In this document: in pieces, positions 18,096 through 26,733 of the stretch | How positions within the stretch are numbered: position 1 is the stretch's first letter | How the letters are laid out: every line of letters begins with the position of its first letter | From: Desulfuromonas sp. CSMB_57 | GTDB lineage: Bacteria > Desulfobacterota > Desulfuromonadia > Desulfuromonadales > Syntrophotaleaceae | DNA length: 64,000 bases | NCBI RefSeq assembly: GCF_020194955.2 | Contig: NZ_JAFCIY020000038.1 | Coordinates: 106,006-170,005, forward strand | Reading direction: 5' to 3' | Made by a program: the position numbers and the translations under genes | Notes under the pieces: model-generated | What the model saw: the letters and a program-made list of their open reading frames with translations, nothing else | What the model was told of the DNA's origin: nothing | The model's database searches: none

Positions 18096-19217
18096 TCAGG
18101 CGCCTGCCTGGAACGGGCCGCGGTGCATGGGCAACGCCACGGTACATACCGTGCCTTGCCCGGAGGTGCTTTCCACCTTGAGAAACCCTTCGTGATCAGT
18201 GACGATCTTCTGACAGATGGCCAGACCCAGGCCGCAGCCTTTGACCTTGGTGGAAAAAAACGGGGTAAAGATGCGATCCAGGGCGTCTGGTTCGATACCG
18301 CGGCCCGTGTCGCGGATCTCGATGGTCACCAGCGGGACCGGTCGCTGATCGCTGGAGCGGTTGATGCGGTACTGGCCCGAGACCCGCGAGGTGATGGTCA
18401 CCGTGCCTGCCTCGTCGATGGCCTCGGCGGCATTTTTGAGCAGATTCAGAAACAGTCGGACCAGCAGGCTCTCGTCGCCGCGGATGGGAGGAATACTGGG
18501 GTCGAGTTGCATCTGGAAGTCGATGCTCTTGTTCGGATAGCTCTGCTTCTGCAACAGTACCAGGTCACTCAGCACCCGGGACAAATTGACCGCGCCCGGC
18601 CGCAGGGGGTGGGGGCGCGCCAGATCCAGGAGTTCCTCGATGAGATCGTTGACCCGGTTGACCTCGCGGGTCATGACCGTGGTGTATTCCCGCAGGGGGC
18701 TTTCCGGTGGCAGTTCCAAATCCAGCAGTTGGGCGGCGCCCTTGATGCCGCCGAGGGGGTTCTTGATTTCATGGGCCAGACCGGCGGCCAGGGTGCCGAG
18801 CATGGCCAGTCGATCGGCTTGACGAACCGTATCTTCCAGTTGCCGTACCTGGGATTGGTCCCGCAGGATCAGGACGGCGCCCTCCAGCCTTCCCTGCAGG
18901 CTGTACAAGGGCGCCACGGACAGACCCACCGGCAAAGGGTCGCCGAGATAGCGTGGCAGCAACACGTCCTCGTGGCTGGTGAAGGAGCGACCCGTCTCCA
19001 GCACGGTGCGGGTCATGCTCAACAGCTCGCTTTGGTCGCTGAACAGGTCGGCGAGGTGACGTCCCAGCGCCTGGCGCTCGGAAAAACCGCAGCAAACCTG
19101 GGCGGCGGGATTGAACAGCACGACACGTTCCAGGTCGTCGACGGCGATGACCGCTTCCTCCATGTTCTCCAGAACCCTCATGTAGAGGGAAAGATCCTGC
19201 GGGCGTTCATCGGTCAT
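18096..19217 (-). CDS. ntrB: PAS-domain sensor histidine kinase, NtrB type
   Basis: 373 residues without a membrane segment, as expected for the cytoplasmic NtrB class. A PAS domain (about 10-125: YMRVLENMEEAVIAVDDLER, LFNPAAQ) is followed by the dimerisation/phospho-acceptor helix LAAGLAHEIKNPLGGIKGAA with the conserved His near residue 147. The ATPase domain has the N box LLKNAAEAI, the G1 box DTGRGIEP and the G2 box GCGLGLAICQKI. It overlaps the dusB stop by 4 bases and precedes the ntrC-type regulator, so the three genes form one operon. Confidence 0.88.
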   Translation of the reverse strand: MTDERPQDLSLYMRVLENMEEAVIAVDDLERVVLFNPAAQVCCGFSERQALGRHLADLFSDQSELLSMTRTVLETGRSFTSHEDVLLPRYLGDPLPVGLSVAPLYSLQGRLEGAVLILRDQSQVRQLEDTVRQADRLAMLGTLAAGLAHEIKNPLGGIKGAAQLLDLELPPESPLREYTTVMTREVNRVNDLIEELLDLARPHPLRPGAVNLSRVLSDLVLLQKQSYPNKSIDFQMQLDPSIPPIRGDESLLVRLFLNLLKNAAEAIDEAGTVTITSRVSGQYRINRSSDQRPVPLVTIEIRDTGRGIEPDALDRIFTPFFSTKVKGCGLGLAICQKIVTDHEGFLKVESTSGQGTVCTVALPMHRGPFQAGA

Positions 19218-20191
19218 GGTTGCGATTCGCCTTTTTCAACAGCCCGGAAAAAGTGTTCCAGGGCGGTCATGAGTTCTGGAATGTCGGCAGCCTGGTTGAC
19301 CTGGATGCGGAAAGTCGCGGCACCCGGCATGCCCCGCACGTACCAGCACAAATGTTTGCGCATCTCCAACAGCGCCCGGCGCGGACCGCGCCAGGTGACG
19401 GTCAACTGCAGGTGGCGCATGGCCGTTGCCAGGCGCTCACGTGGCGTGCAGGGCGGTGCCGGCCGCTCCTGCAGGGCCAGCAGCAAGTCCCGGATCAACC
19501 AGGGGTTGCCGTAGCTGCCGCGACCGATCATGATGCCGTCGCAGGCGGTTTCCCGCAGCATGCGCAGACCGTCGGCGGCGCAGAAGACATCCCCGCTGCC
19601 GATGACGGGCACCGGCAGTGCCGCTTTCAACTCGGCGATCAAACGCCAGTCGGCCTGGCCGGAAAAAGCCTGGCTGCGGGTGCGGGGATGCAGAATGACG
19701 GCATCCGCGCCCTCCGCCACGGCGATGCGGGCGACCTCCAGGAAGTTGACGGACTGGGCATCCCAGCCGGCCCGCAGCTTGACCGTCAGGGGTCCGGCGG
19801 TGGCCTTGCGCACCGCGGCGACGATGGCAGCCACGCGTTGCGGGGTCTGCATGAGGGCACTGCCGGCGCCGGAGCGGACCACTTTCTTCACCGGACAGCC
19901 CATGTTGATGTCCAGCAAATCGCCCCAACCTTCCACCATGCGCGCCGCTTCGGCCAGCACCGCCGGGTCTTCCCCGAACAGCTGGATGCCCAGGGGCCGA
20001 TCCTCGGGGATCGTGCGCAGCAGTTCCACGGAACGGATCCCTTCCCGGATCAGACCGTTGGCGCTGACCATCTCCGTGAAGGCCAGGCCGACGCCATATT
20101 GTCGGGCGATTAACCGGCTGGGCAGATCGGTAATGCCGGCCATGGGAGCCAGCAGGATATTATTGACTAGGTTCAGGTTTTGAATCTTCAT
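19214..20191 (-). CDS. dusB: tRNA-dihydrouridine synthase, DusB type
   Basis: An FMN enzyme that reduces specific uridines in tRNA. The ATG at 20191 gives 325 residues starting MKIQNLNLVNNILLAPMAGI; a TTG three codons upstream is less likely. Motifs are LAPMAGITDLPSR (FMN binding), DINMGCPVKKVVRSGAGSAL with the catalytic Cys, TVKLRAGWD, ILHPRTRSQ with His, and IGSGDV ... MIGRGSYGNPW. It is the first gene of a dusB-ntrB-ntrC operon, a linkage like the dusB-fis pairing in enterics. Confidence 0.93.
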   Translation of the reverse strand: MKIQNLNLVNNILLAPMAGITDLPSRLIARQYGVGLAFTEMVSANGLIREGIRSVELLRTIPEDRPLGIQLFGEDPAVLAEAARMVEGWGDLLDINMGCPVKKVVRSGAGSALMQTPQRVAAIVAAVRKATAGPLTVKLRAGWDAQSVNFLEVARIAVAEGADAVILHPRTRSQAFSGQADWRLIAELKAALPVPVIGSGDVFCAADGLRMLRETACDGIMIGRGSYGNPWLIRDLLLALQERPAPPCTPRERLATAMRHLQLTVTWRGPRRALLEMRKHLCWYVRGMPGAATFRIQVNQAADIPELMTALEHFFRAVEKGESQP

Positions 20192-20192
20192 A

Positions 20193-20237
20193 TTGCACAA
20201 TTTTTGCGCAGTTTATCACGGCATTTTGAGAATGCAA
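20193..20237 (-). promoter_or_regulatory. Candidate promoter and dyad upstream of dusB
   Basis: On the minus strand TTGCAT (20237-20232) and TAAACT (20215-20210) are 16 bases apart. Between the -10 box and the ATG sits a near-perfect dyad, TTGCACAA-TTT-TTGCGCA on the plus strand (20193-20210), which could be an operator. Confidence 0.35.
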
Positions 20238-20270
20238 GAAAATTTCCAGTCCGCAGCGTGCCCGCCGGGA

Positions 20271-20299
20271 TTGATTGAAAACCGGCTTGGCCCTATAAT
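20271..20299 (+). promoter_or_regulatory. Strong sigma-70 promoter for gltA
   Basis: TTGATT (20271-20276), a 17-base spacer and a perfect TATAAT (20294-20299). The predicted transcript has an untranslated leader of about 90 bases before the gltA ATG. Confidence 0.75.
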
Positions 20300-20394
20300 C
20301 GCCGAACGCTTATCATGGAATGGGTCTTTTCCTGCGGGCGAAGGGCCTGGCAAACGGGCCTGGGAACGCCCTTCGTGCCGTAAAGGAGTGGTGC

Positions 20395-21708
20395 ATGGAT
20401 GAACTGAAACAGGTACTGTACGGCAAGATTCTCGAACAGCGCCCGCGGGTCCGGCGGTTGAGCAAGGAATACGGCAAGGTCCTCATCGATCAGGTGACCA
20501 TCGCCCAGGCCATCGGCGGAGCTCGCGGGGTAAAGTGCCTGGTGACGGATATTTCCTACCTGGATCCCGAGGAGGGCGTAAGGTTTCGCGGCAAGACCAT
20601 CGGCGAAACCTTCGCCGCATTGCCCAAGGCTCCCGGTTCGGCCTATCCCTTCGTCGAGGGGTTCTGGTTCTTTCTCCTCACCGGTCAGGTGCCGACCATG
20701 GCCCAGACCCTGGCGGTGGTGGCGGACTTCCAGCGGCGCCGGGAGGTGCCCGCCTATGTGTTCGAGGCGCTTCGGGCCATGCCGCGCGATCTTCACCCCA
20801 TGGCCATGCTGTCGGCCGCGGTAGTGGTCATGCAGCGGGAATCCATCTTCACCCGCCGCTACAGCGAAGGCATGAGCAAAGGCGACTACTGGGATCCCAT
20901 GTACGAGGATGCCTGCAACCTGTTGGCCAAGCTGCCGGCCATTGCCGCCTTCATCTACCGCCTTAAATACCAGGGCGATACCTCCATTCCCTCCAGTCCG
21001 GAGCTGGATCTGGGGGCCGATTTCGCCCATATGATGGGCATTGCGCCGCCTTATGACGACGTTGCCCGCATGTATTTCATCCTGCATTCGGATCATGAAT
21101 CGGGCAACGTTTCGGCTCATACCACCCGTCTGGTCGCCTCGGCCCTGGCCGATGCCTATTACAGCTTTTCGGCAGGTGTCAACGGCCTGTCCGGGCCGCT
21201 GCACGGATTGGCCAACCAGGAGGTCCTGCGCTGGATCCAGGCGGCCATGGACAAGCTCGGCGGCGTGCTGCCGACGGAGGCGGAGTTGGAAAAATTCCTC
21301 TGGGATACCCTCAACAGCGGTCAGGTCATTCCCGGCTACGGTCACGCCGTACTGCGCCGCACCGACCCGCGCTTTACCGCCCAGATGGACTTCTGCGAAA
21401 AGCATCTGCCCGACGATCCCATGTTCCAACTGGTCCGCATGATCTACCGCATTGCGCCCAGGGTGCTGGAGGAGCACGGCAAGGCACGCAATCCCTGGCC
21501 CAACGTCGACGCCCAGTCGGGGGTCATCCAATGGTATTTCGGTGTCAAGGAATACGATTTTTATACGGTGCTGTTTGCCGTCGGCCGGGCCATCGGGGTG
21601 CTGGCCAACATCACCTGGGACCGCGCCCTGGGCTATCCCATCGAGCGCCCCAAGTCCGTGACCCTCGACATGCTGGAAGCTGCGGCCGGCATCTCAGGCC
21701 GGGGCTGA
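20395..21708 (+). CDS. gltA: Citrate synthase, eukaryotic-like type
   Basis: Condenses acetyl-CoA and oxaloacetate to citrate in the TCA cycle. The ATG at 20395 follows AAAGGAG and gives 437 residues. Signature blocks match mitochondrial-type citrate synthases rather than the E. coli type: GPLHGLANQEVL (first catalytic His), LNSGQVIPGYGHAVLRRTDP (second His) and NPWPNVDAQSG (catalytic Asp), ending LGYPIERPKSVT. Eukaryotic-like citrate synthase is known from Geobacteraceae, so this is a useful taxonomic marker. It has its own strong promoter and is followed by a YkgJ-family gene 73 bases downstream. Confidence 0.95.
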   Translation: MDELKQVLYGKILEQRPRVRRLSKEYGKVLIDQVTIAQAIGGARGVKCLVTDISYLDPEEGVRFRGKTIGETFAALPKAPGSAYPFVEGFWFFLLTGQVPTMAQTLAVVADFQRRREVPAYVFEALRAMPRDLHPMAMLSAAVVVMQRESIFTRRYSEGMSKGDYWDPMYEDACNLLAKLPAIAAFIYRLKYQGDTSIPSSPELDLGADFAHMMGIAPPYDDVARMYFILHSDHESGNVSAHTTRLVASALADAYYSFSAGVNGLSGPLHGLANQEVLRWIQAAMDKLGGVLPTEAELEKFLWDTLNSGQVIPGYGHAVLRRTDPRFTAQMDFCEKHLPDDPMFQLVRMIYRIAPRVLEEHGKARNPWPNVDAQSGVIQWYFGVKEYDFYTVLFAVGRAIGVLANITWDRALGYPIERPKSVTLDMLEAAAGISGRG

Positions 21709-21781
21709 TGTCAAACCGGACCTGTTTTCGAGGCCGGGTGCGGCCGTCTCCGCCCCGGCCGCAATCCCGGCATGGGAAGCG

Positions 21782-22465
21782 ATGAGGGGCAAGCGGAACG
21801 CATTGCTCCCCATCGCCCGTCGCTACCAGGCCTTGTTGGCCGAAGTGGACGGCTGGTTCGCCGGCTGCCAGGCCCGGTCCGGTGCGGCCGTGCGCTGCGG
21901 TCCGGGGTGTGCCGACTGCTGTCGGGGACTGTTCGACATCACCCTGCTGGATGCTTTTCTGCTGCAGCAGGGGCTCGCCCGTTTGCCCGCCGCAGTGCAA
22001 AAACGCGTACGGGAACGGGCCCGAACGCGCCTGGCCGAGCTGCAGGTCGCTTGGCCCGCTTTCGGTCCGCCCTTTGTCCTGAACACCATGGCCGACGAAC
22101 ACTGGACGGAGATGCCGGAGGACGATCCCACCCCATGCCCGCTGCTGGGTGACGATGGGCGCTGCCTGGTGTATGCCTGGCGTCCCATGATCTGCCGGAC
22201 CCATGGCCTGCCCAATTTGGACTACTCCGGAGAATGTTTTTCCGATCTGTGCTGCACCTTGAATTTCAGTGACGGCGATCCCATGCTTATAGCGCATCTG
22301 CGCTGGCATTTTCGGACCGTCTTCGAAAAAGAACTGGCTCTGTTCCGCGAGTTCACGCAGGCCTGGCTGGGTCAGCCGCGCAACGAGCTGGATACCTTTA
22401 TCCCCACCGCCCTGCTCATCGACTTTTCCCGTCCGCCGGCGCCGGGTCAATTGCCCAATCCTTGA
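21782..22465 (+). CDS. YkgJ-family cysteine cluster protein (copy 1)
   Basis: 227 residues with the YkgJ cysteine cluster: CGPGCADCC near residue 40, then CPLLGDDGRCLVYAWRPMIC at about 120-140 followed by RTHGLP, and extra cysteines in ECFSDLCC. The family is thought to bind zinc or an iron-sulphur cluster; its function is not known. It sits behind gltA and ends at a strong bidirectional terminator. A shorter relative lies at 33298-33852. Confidence 0.75.
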   Translation: MRGKRNALLPIARRYQALLAEVDGWFAGCQARSGAAVRCGPGCADCCRGLFDITLLDAFLLQQGLARLPAAVQKRVRERARTRLAELQVAWPAFGPPFVLNTMADEHWTEMPEDDPTPCPLLGDDGRCLVYAWRPMICRTHGLPNLDYSGECFSDLCCTLNFSDGDPMLIAHLRWHFRTVFEKELALFREFTQAWLGQPRNELDTFIPTALLIDFSRPPAPGQLPNP

Positions 22466-22607
22466 CGATCCGCCCGTTGCCGCCGCCTTTGGCAAACTGA
22501 GAGCCTTGTCATTATTCATCAGAGGGGCTCGCGCCATCCGTGCGCCTGGGTTTCCCGTCCGTATGCCGCCTCGGGTCGATTGACCTGCCACCTGGGTCCC
22601 CAATGAC

Positions 22608-22655
22608 AAAGCCCCGAAGCCTTGCCCGCCGACAGGCGGATGGCTTCGGGGCTTT
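22608..22655. terminator. Bidirectional terminator between the ykgJ gene and the chemoreceptor
   Basis: A perfect 14-bp stem, AAAGCCCCGAAGCC (22608-22621) with 22642-22655; the 20-base loop contains a small inner CGCC/GGCG pairing. A-run upstream and T-run downstream fit use by both convergent genes. Confidence 0.85.
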
Positions 22656-22677
22656 GGAACAGAATAGCCGGCAGGGA

Positions 22678-24831
22678 TCAGGAAACCTTGTATTCCATAT
22701 CGGCGGCCACCTCCGGATCGCAGGCGATGCGCAGGGCACCCCATTGCTTGCCGGCCACTTTGATGGGCAGGACGAACTCGCTGAAGATCAGGCCGGTGTC
22801 GCCCTGCTGATAGGTGTGCAGCAGTACCGGCATGGTGTTGCGGGCCGCCTTGAGGCCGGTGTCATCGTTGAAAATGCGGCCGTCGCGACTCTGCTTGCTG
22901 TCGATGGCCGGGTCCCCGGTGGGCGGATGGCTCAGCCAACTGTTGTGGGTGGGCGCATAACCGTTGCTGTCGACGCACAGGGCAAAGGCGCCGCCGCGCA
23001 CCTCGCCGACCAGTTTGTCCAGCAGGGGCTGGATATCCCGGGCAAAGGCCTCGCTGTAGGCGGTCTGGAACTTTTGCGGATTGGTGCCGGGCAATGGCCG
23101 GTAGTCCTGGTCGAACAGGTCGATGCCGCGGTCGACCAGTCCTTGCAGGGCCTGGCCGATTTTTTTGCGGGCCGCCAGGCCCTGGAGGACGATCTGCTCA
23201 CCGTAACCGCGGCCGGTCTTGAAGCGGGCGTTGAGGCGCTGCAGATCCTCGGTGACGAGCCGCAACTCCTGCGCCGAATGGCGCGCTTCATCCATGAACT
23301 CGGCGACTTCGCGGCTCATCTGGTTGATATGGGTGACCTTGTTGTGCACCTCGTCGTTGGCCGCCGAAAGCTCCTCGACGGAGGCGGTGATGCTCTGCAG
23401 CTGATCGTCGGTTTTCTCAAAATCCGCGATCATGGTCTTGAACCGCTCACAGGAGCGGGTCACGGCGGCGCGGGCATTTTGGGCCGCTTCGCTGATTTCC
23501 TGGGTCTCGCCGATGCAGCTTTCAATGTGGGCGAGCATGGTGTTGATTTTGCTGGCGATGTCCTCGCTGGCCAGGTTGACCTGCTCGGCCAGATTCTTGA
23601 CTTCGTCGGCGACGATGGCAAAGCCCTTGCCGGCCTGGCCGGCCCGGGCGGCTTCGATGGCGGCGTTGAGGGACAGCAGGGAGGTCTGGGTGGCGATGGA
23701 CTTGATCAGGGAGACGATCTTCTTGATGTCCTGGGATTCGGCGTCCATCTTGCCGATGGTGACGGTATAACTGGCGATCTTGTCGGTCATGCTGGTGATG
23801 CCGGCATTGGTATCCATCATCTCCTTGAAGGAGGATTTGGCTGTTTCCAGGTTGCTGGAGGTCGACGCGCAGATGTGCTGGGTGTTGGTGGCGATTTCGC
23901 CGTGGGCCGAGGTGGTTTCCTCGCTGCTGGCGAAGATGTCCTGGGCCAGTTTGCCCTGTTCCTGGGCGTTTTCCGAGGAGACCTTCACCTTGCTGTTCAG
24001 TTGCAGGGAATTGACCGCGATCCTGACTCCCATGGTGCGGATGTTGAGGAACATGTCCCGTACGCTGTCGACGCATTCGTTGATGGCCTTGGCCAGACGG
24101 CCGATTTCATCCTCGCGGTCCAGGTTCAGGCGCAGGCTGAAATCGCCCTTGCCGATCTTCTCCATGGCTTCGGCGGTTTCCGCCAGGGAACGGGCAATGG
24201 CCCGGGTCACGAAATAGGCCAGCAGCAAGGCAACGATGATCACGCCCGCCAGGGTGCCGAAGGTGGCATAGAAGATGTGTCGCAGGGCCCGTTGGATGTC
24301 GTCGTTGTAGACCCCGGCGCCGACCATCCAGTTCCATTCCGGCACCACCTTGACAAAGGAGATTTTGTCGACGGGTTTTTTCGAACCCTCCTTGGCCCAG
24401 GCATACTCGACGAAGCCCTGACCCTGTTGACGGCCCAGTTCGGCCATCTCCACGAACATGCGCTTGCCGTGGGGGTCCGTCAGGTCCGTCAGGGATTTGC
24501 CTTCCAGTTCCGGCTGCATGGGATGCATGATCATGCGCGGTTCCAGGTCGTTGATCCAGAAATAGTGGTTGTCGCCGAAACGCTGGTTGCGCAGCTGGCT
24601 GCGCGCCTGTTCCCGGGCCTGTTCCCCATCCATCCGGCCGCTGCGGGCCTGCTGGGCATAATATTCCAGGGTGCCCGAGGCGGTTTCGACGATGTGCTGG
24701 ATTTCAGCACGACGGTTCTCGATCAGGTTGCTGCGCGCCTTGATATAGACCCAGGTCGCCACCAGACTGAAGATGAAAACGATGCCGCCGCAGAGCAGGA
24801 AAATCTTGGTGGAAATTTTAAGGTTTTTCAA
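22678..24831 (-). CDS. Methyl-accepting chemotaxis protein with periplasmic Cache and extra C-terminal sensor domain
   Basis: 717 residues starting at a TTG (24831) after GGGAGGCGACA. One membrane helix at about 8-28, a periplasmic single-Cache domain (30-185, with [13 protein letters not shown] and [10 protein letters not shown]), a second helix (about 190-210), HAMP (211-265), then the signalling hairpin whose tip reads [14 protein letters not shown] near 380-400. After the signalling helices comes a cytoplasmic domain (about 560-717) with [20 protein letters not shown] and [13 protein letters not shown], a Cache/PAS-like extension known from some chemoreceptors. It therefore may sense one ligand outside and another inside the cell. 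Ligands unknown. Confidence 0.88.
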   Translation of the reverse strand: MKNLKISTKIFLLCGGIVFIFSLVATWVYIKARSNLIENRRAEIQHIVETASGTLEYYAQQARSGRMDGEQAREQARSQLRNQRFGDNHYFWINDLEPRMIMHPMQPELEGKSLTDLTDPHGKRMFVEMAELGRQQGQGFVEYAWAKEGSKKPVDKISFVKVVPEWNWMVGAGVYNDDIQRALRHIFYATFGTLAGVIIVALLLAYFVTRAIARSLAETAEAMEKIGKGDFSLRLNLDREDEIGRLAKAINECVDSVRDMFLNIRTMGVRIAVNSLQLNSKVKVSSENAQEQGKLAQDIFASSEETTSAHGEIATNTQHICASTSSNLETAKSSFKEMMDTNAGITSMTDKIASYTVTIGKMDAESQDIKKIVSLIKSIATQTSLLSLNAAIEAARAGQAGKGFAIVADEVKNLAEQVNLASEDIASKINTMLAHIESCIGETQEISEAAQNARAAVTRSCERFKTMIADFEKTDDQLQSITASVEELSAANDEVHNKVTHINQMSREVAEFMDEARHSAQELRLVTEDLQRLNARFKTGRGYGEQIVLQGLAARKKIGQALQGLVDRGIDLFDQDYRPLPGTNPQKFQTAYSEAFARDIQPLLDKLVGEVRGGAFALCVDSNGYAPTHNSWLSHPPTGDPAIDSKQSRDGRIFNDDTGLKAARNTMPVLLHTYQQGDTGLIFSEFVLPIKVAGKQWGALRIACDPEVAADMEYKVS

Positions 24832-25364
24832 TGTCGCCTCCCTTGACGTTGCATGACAGAGTTGTCAATGCTCACTGCAAAAAGTCGGCCGGATTTTCCG
24901 TTGCGAACCATCCTGGCTGCCTGGGCCGTGTCTTCGCCCCGGCAGTGAGCCGCCACCGGGGTTCCGTGCCGAGGTAAGACTTGAAATTTGGGCGGTTTTT
25001 TTCGTCGGTCCGGAAATAGAGGGCTTTGCCTGACCTTAAGTAGGGGAAAATAACCGGCTTTGGCGTCTACGGCAGAAATTTTGCTTGCAGATCCGGCGCG
25101 GACGGTTGTTGCCTCCATGGACCCCGTTGTGGAGCGGTTGTCTCAAGTAAAACGGGCCGCGTGTCAAGATGCTGAACCCGATTCGCTCATTTTGACAAGG
25201 CGTTTTAAGTCATGACTTTGACAAGAATGCGCAAAAGCGTTGACAAAATTACGACAAAAGGGTACACGGCAGAACGCGACAACGGATTTGGCGAGGGAAT
25301 TATTGCATTGATTGGTTCGGGATGCAGGGCCGGGACGTCGGCCGTCAAAATGGAGTGAGCGGGA
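24832..25364. other. 533-bp intergenic region with a TTGACAA/GACAA repeat array
   Basis: Lies between the divergent chemoreceptor and J-domain genes, so it should hold both promoters. The left part (24832-25150) shows no gene and no recognised riboswitch. The right part carries GACAA five times in the same orientation, starting at 25194, 25220, 25242, 25253 and 25278. The first three are extended to TTGACAA (25192, 25218, 25240). One of these (25240-25245, TTGACA) could be a -35 box with a poor -10 (TACACG at 25263). Confidence 0.5.
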
Positions 25365-26129
25365 TTGGCCTTTCGCATTTCTGATAACGAGCTGTTGCAG
25401 GCTTGCCGATTGCTGTTCGGGCCGGACGTGCAACTGAGTTCGGAGTTTCTGGCCTATCTGCAGCCGAGCGGCGCAAAATCCGCCTTTCGTCAGCGGGTCA
25501 AGGAGACCCATCCCGATGCCCTGGGTGGATTTCCGGCCGCCGGCGCGGCTTCGACCGCGACCGCTTTTCAGGATGTGGTGGCCTCCTATGAGCTGATTCA
25601 AGATTTTTTTTCTGAGCGGGAACGGGGCTTGTGGCGGCCGGAAGCACCGGCGCCGGCTCCATCCGAACCGCCTTCGGCCGGGTTTCGGGCCGCGGCCGCA
25701 GAGGATTCCGGCCGGTTTTACGCCGGTATGGAACAGGTTCCGGAGCGGGCGCTGCCCACCGGGCTGTTTCTTTATTACCGCGGCATCATCCGTTATCATC
25801 AGTTGATCGAAGCCTTGGTCTGGCAGCGCCGGCAACGGCCGAACCTCGGCGATATCGCGCAACGCTGGGGCTGGCTGCAGGCGCAGCATGTGCGCGAAAT
25901 TCTGGCTTATCGCGGCAATGTGACGCGTTTCGGTGAGAAGGCGGTGTCCCTGAATTATCTGGACCACCGCCAGTTGACCACCCTGCTGTATTACCAGCGT
26001 TCTCAACAGCGCAAATTCGGCCAGTTTTTTGTCGAGCAGGGCTTGCTGTCGCCGACGGCCATGGAAGATTTGGTCGCTGAACTGCGCGAGCACAACTTTC
26101 AGGTGTCCGGCGCTTTTTCCTCTTTTTAA
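25365..26129 (+). CDS. J-domain-like protein with C-terminal GspE-N-like repeats
   Basis: 254 residues from a TTG start (25365). The N-terminal 90 residues look like a DnaJ domain: the HPD motif is present (VKETHPDALGG, about residues 47-56) with a following helix FQDVVASYELIQDFF. A Pro/Ala-rich linker (about 90-115) leads to a C-terminal part with two similar blocks, LFLYYRGIIRYHQLIEALVW and then FGQFFVEQGLLSPTAMEDLV, which resemble the N-terminal module of GspE/PilB and of the AAA ATPase at 4772. The HPD motif implies stimulation of an Hsp70; the client is unknown. The gene stands alone behind the TTGACAA repeat array. Confidence 0.65.
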   Translation: MAFRISDNELLQACRLLFGPDVQLSSEFLAYLQPSGAKSAFRQRVKETHPDALGGFPAAGAASTATAFQDVVASYELIQDFFSERERGLWRPEAPAPAPSEPPSAGFRAAAAEDSGRFYAGMEQVPERALPTGLFLYYRGIIRYHQLIEALVWQRRQRPNLGDIAQRWGWLQAQHVREILAYRGNVTRFGEKAVSLNYLDHRQLTTLLYYQRSQQRKFGQFFVEQGLLSPTAMEDLVAELREHNFQVSGAFSSF

Positions 26130-26209
26130 TATTCACGCGGCAAATCCGGTTGCACGCTGCCGGAGCTGTCCCGGGGGCGGGACCGCAGACGGCGACGAAA
26201 TGGGGTCCC

Positions 26210-26674
26210 ATGCTCAAGTATGTGAAGCTTCTTCAGAAGGCCATCATCTTTTTATTGCTGTTTCTCATGTCCCTGATCCTGCTGGTGGCGACCATCAATG
26301 TGTTTTTGACCATTGTGACCGGTTTGGTGATGAACCCGCTGGTGGCATTCTCGGCGGCCAAGTTGCAGGAACTGTTCGGCCTGTTTCTGGTGATCCTCAT
26401 CGGCATCGAACTGCTGGACACCGTCAAGGCCTTTTTGAAGGAGGAAATGGTGCACGTGGAAATCGTGGTGCTGGTGGCCATCATCGCCATTTCCCGCAAG
26501 GTGATCGTGTGGGAGTTTTCCGAATACAATATAATGCAATTGTTCGGTCTGGCAGCCATGCTGCTGGCCCTGGCTCTCACCTACGCCATCATCAAGCGGG
26601 CTTCGGGGCGAGGGCCGTTGCTGGGCCTGTCCTGGTTGCGGTCGGAGGCGGGCAGCAGCGATAAACAACCTTGA
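26210..26674 (+). CDS. PsiE-family membrane protein
   Basis: 154 residues with four hydrophobic segments (IIFLLLFLMSLILLVATINV, LFGLFLVILIGIELLDTVKA, VEIVVLVAIIAISRKVIVW, LFGLAAMLLALALTYAII). The pattern ELLDTVKAFL ... HVEIVVLVAIIAISRKVIV matches the phosphate-starvation-inducible PsiE family, of unknown biochemical role. The ATG at 26210 (MLKYVKLLQ) is preferred; a frame extending back to 26150 is GC-rich and has no membrane or motif support. An imperfect hairpin (about 26683-26706) lies between it and the next gene. Confidence 0.75.
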   Translation: MLKYVKLLQKAIIFLLLFLMSLILLVATINVFLTIVTGLVMNPLVAFSAAKLQELFGLFLVILIGIELLDTVKAFLKEEMVHVEIVVLVAIIAISRKVIVWEFSEYNIMQLFGLAAMLLALALTYAIIKRASGRGPLLGLSWLRSEAGSSDKQP

Positions 26675-26733
26675 TCCGGACCTGAGGCGCCCTTCGGGCG
26701 GGCCTCGTTACGTGATATGGAGTCGGTATTCAC

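Noticed and set aside
24832..25160. A c-di-GMP riboswitch upstream of the chemoreceptor
   Set aside because: GGCAAAGCC-like words appear on the minus strand, but the paired helices and the conserved order of the GEMM motif could not be found.
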